A program made the translations under genes and the position numbers. 23,261 bases of DNA, taken from positions 1 through 23,261 of the forward strand of contig DUUA01000104.1 of the NCBI GenBank assembly GCA_012841765.1, written 5' to 3'. The DNA is from Acholeplasmataceae bacterium. GTDB lineage: Bacteria; Bacillota_I; Bacilli_A; ML615J-28; CAG-698. Below the pieces are notes generated by a model, which had not been told where the DNA came from, did not search any database, and saw nothing but the letters and a program-made list of their open reading frames with translations. Shown here piece by piece: positions 22,342 to 23,261 of the stretch (position 1 is the stretch's first letter; the number at the start of each line of letters is the position of its first letter).

Positions 22342-23261
22342 CTATATATCATATTTATCTGATTTTTTAAACATTACATTATACTTTTCAAAAGAATTTA
22401 AATTAATTCTTTCAATTTTTTTAATTGCCTCTTCTATTAAAATATCAAGTTCAGCAACATTTTCTTCTTTAATTACATCCTTAAGTTTTGGTTTAATAAT
22501 TGGATGAACTGGAACAAAAACTGTGCAACAATCCTCATATGGTCTAATAGAAATATCAAAAGCTTTAATTTTTTTGCTAATTTTAATAATATCATTTTTT
22601 TCACTAGCAATTAATGGTCTAAGAATAGGAATGTTTGTTACTTCATTAATAACAAACATATTCTCAATAGTTTGGCTGGCAACTTGTCCGATGCTTTCTC
22701 CATTGATAATCGCTTCTATTCTTTCACGCTTACAAACGATAGAAGCAATTTTATACATTGCTCTTCTCATCAAAGTTATTAAATATTCAGGATCTGCTTT
22801 TTCTTGTATTTTTAGCTGAATATCAGTAAAAGGAACTATTAACAATTCCATATTCCCCTTTTCTGTATAATTAGAAAGTAGCTCAGCTAACTCAATTACT
22901 TTTTGTAAAGCCAGCTCTGAAGTATAGGGCGGTGAATAAAAGTGAATGGCTTTAAGTTTAAGTCCTTTTTTTAATGCTAGATAGCCAGAAACAGGACTAT
23001 CAATTCCCCCACTAATCATTAACAATCCTTTTCCACCTGTACCAGCTGGAAATCCTTGCATTCCTAATAAATGATCTAAAAATACATATGTGCCTTCTTT
23101 TCTTAAATCAACACTAAGTAAAAATTCAGGATTATGAACGTCAACAATCAAATCATTTAGTGATTTTAAAATTAAAGTCGCAACTTGTTGAGAAATCTCA
23201 ATTGAAGTTAAAGGAAAAGACTTATCTCCTCTTTTAGTTTCTACTTTAAAACTTTTTTTCT
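22342..23261 (-). CDS. thiI: tRNA 4-thiouridine synthetase ThiI, 5' end beyond window
   Basis: Adenylates U8 of tRNA and inserts sulfur (s4U8), also serving thiamine synthesis in some bacteria. The frame stays open to the right edge, so the gene is partial; the edge segment KVETKRGDKSFPLTSIEI and VDVHNPEFLLSVDLR belongs to the THUMP domain. A TTG at 23151 is in frame but internal. PP-loop SGGIDSPV follows GTGGKGLLM, and the conserved Cys lies in PYEDCCTVFVPVHP. No C-terminal rhodanese domain is present, as in B. subtilis, where a separate cysteine desulfurase supplies sulfur. Stop TAG overlaps the RBS region of the next gene. Confidence 0.95.
   Translation of the reverse strand, partial: KKSFKVETKRGDKSFPLTSIEISQQVATLILKSLNDLIVDVHNPEFLLSVDLRKEGTYVFLDHLLGMQGFPAGTGGKGLLMISGGIDSPVSGYLALKKGLKLKAIHFYSPPYTSELALQKVIELAELLSNYTEKGNMELLIVPFTDIQLKIQEKADPEYLITLMRRAMYKIASIVCKRERIEAIINGESIGQVASQTIENMFVINEVTNIPILRPLIASEKNDIIKISKKIKAFDISIRPYEDCCTVFVPVHPIIKPKLKDVIKEENVAELDILIEEAIKKIERINLNSFEKYNVMFKKSDKYDI

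Noticed and set aside
22342..23151. A short thiI starting at the TTG at 23151
   Set aside because: The frame is open to the window edge, and the edge codons encode conserved THUMP residues, so the gene is partial rather than short.
1..23261. A defence, phage, toxin-antitoxin or other new multigene system
   Set aside because: All but one gene could be assigned to housekeeping or known families, with no integrase, transposase, repeats or base-composition shift. The one unknown gene sits alone in a housekeeping cluster.

Overview
The window is an AT-rich (visually about 30% G+C), densely packed chromosomal stretch from a low-GC Gram-positive bacterium of the Bacilli. The signs are a CcpA-type LacI regulator next to tyrS, a T-box leader on tyrS, RNase J, RnpM (YlxR), YlxQ, UPF0223, and the rpsP-khpA-rimM-trmD-rplS and rimP-nusA-rnpM-ylxQ-infB-rbfA clusters. 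TGA is used as a stop in perfect 4-bp ATGA/GTGA gene overlaps (rimM/trmD, UPF0223/rsuA), so the code is standard and not the Mycoplasma code. Very low GC and short proteins fit a lineage near Acholeplasma, Izemoplasma or Haloplasma, or an uncultured gut Mollicutes-like Bacillus. That placement is inference.

Layout. 1-1190: trpS on the + strand, convergent with tyrS through a shared bidirectional terminator. 1193-3740: ccpA then tyrS on the - strand; the tyrosine T-box between them starts at the ccpA stop codon, and a near-consensus cre site overlaps the -35 of the ccpA promoter. 3765-6200: rpsP-khpA, rimM-trmD and rplS, with separate promoters visible for rpsP and rplS. 6225-10100: a UPF0223 gene, an RsuA-type pseudouridine synthase and a large secreted metallophosphoesterase with bacterial Ig-like repeats and an unusual Gly-Cys C-terminal tail. 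10140-13470: def, rnj and rlmA on the + strand, each with its own promoter or terminator signals. 13465-20950: the rimP-nusA-rnpM-ylxQ-infB-rbfA operon, continuing into uvrC and a DEDDh exonuclease; it is driven by a textbook promoter (TTGACA-17-TATAAT, extended -10) and carries a 17-bp hairpin at the mRNA 5' end. 20997-23261: an rlmP/YsgA-like SPOUT methyltransferase, a membrane protein of unknown function, and thiI, whose 5' end lies beyond the window.

Most genes serve translation: aminoacyl-tRNA synthetases, ribosomal proteins, rRNA and tRNA modification, ribosome maturation, initiation factor 2, deformylase and RNA decay. I saw no phage, insertion sequence, CRISPR array, tRNA or rRNA, and no candidate for a wholly new multigene system. 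The most interesting content is regulatory (cre at ccpA, T-box fused to the ccpA end, 5' hairpin on the rimP operon, a promoter -35 inside a terminator loop, trpS without a Shine-Dalgarno site) and the secreted phosphoesterase with its sorting-like tail. Gene boundaries were adjusted by ribosome-binding sites; several genes start at GTG or TTG.
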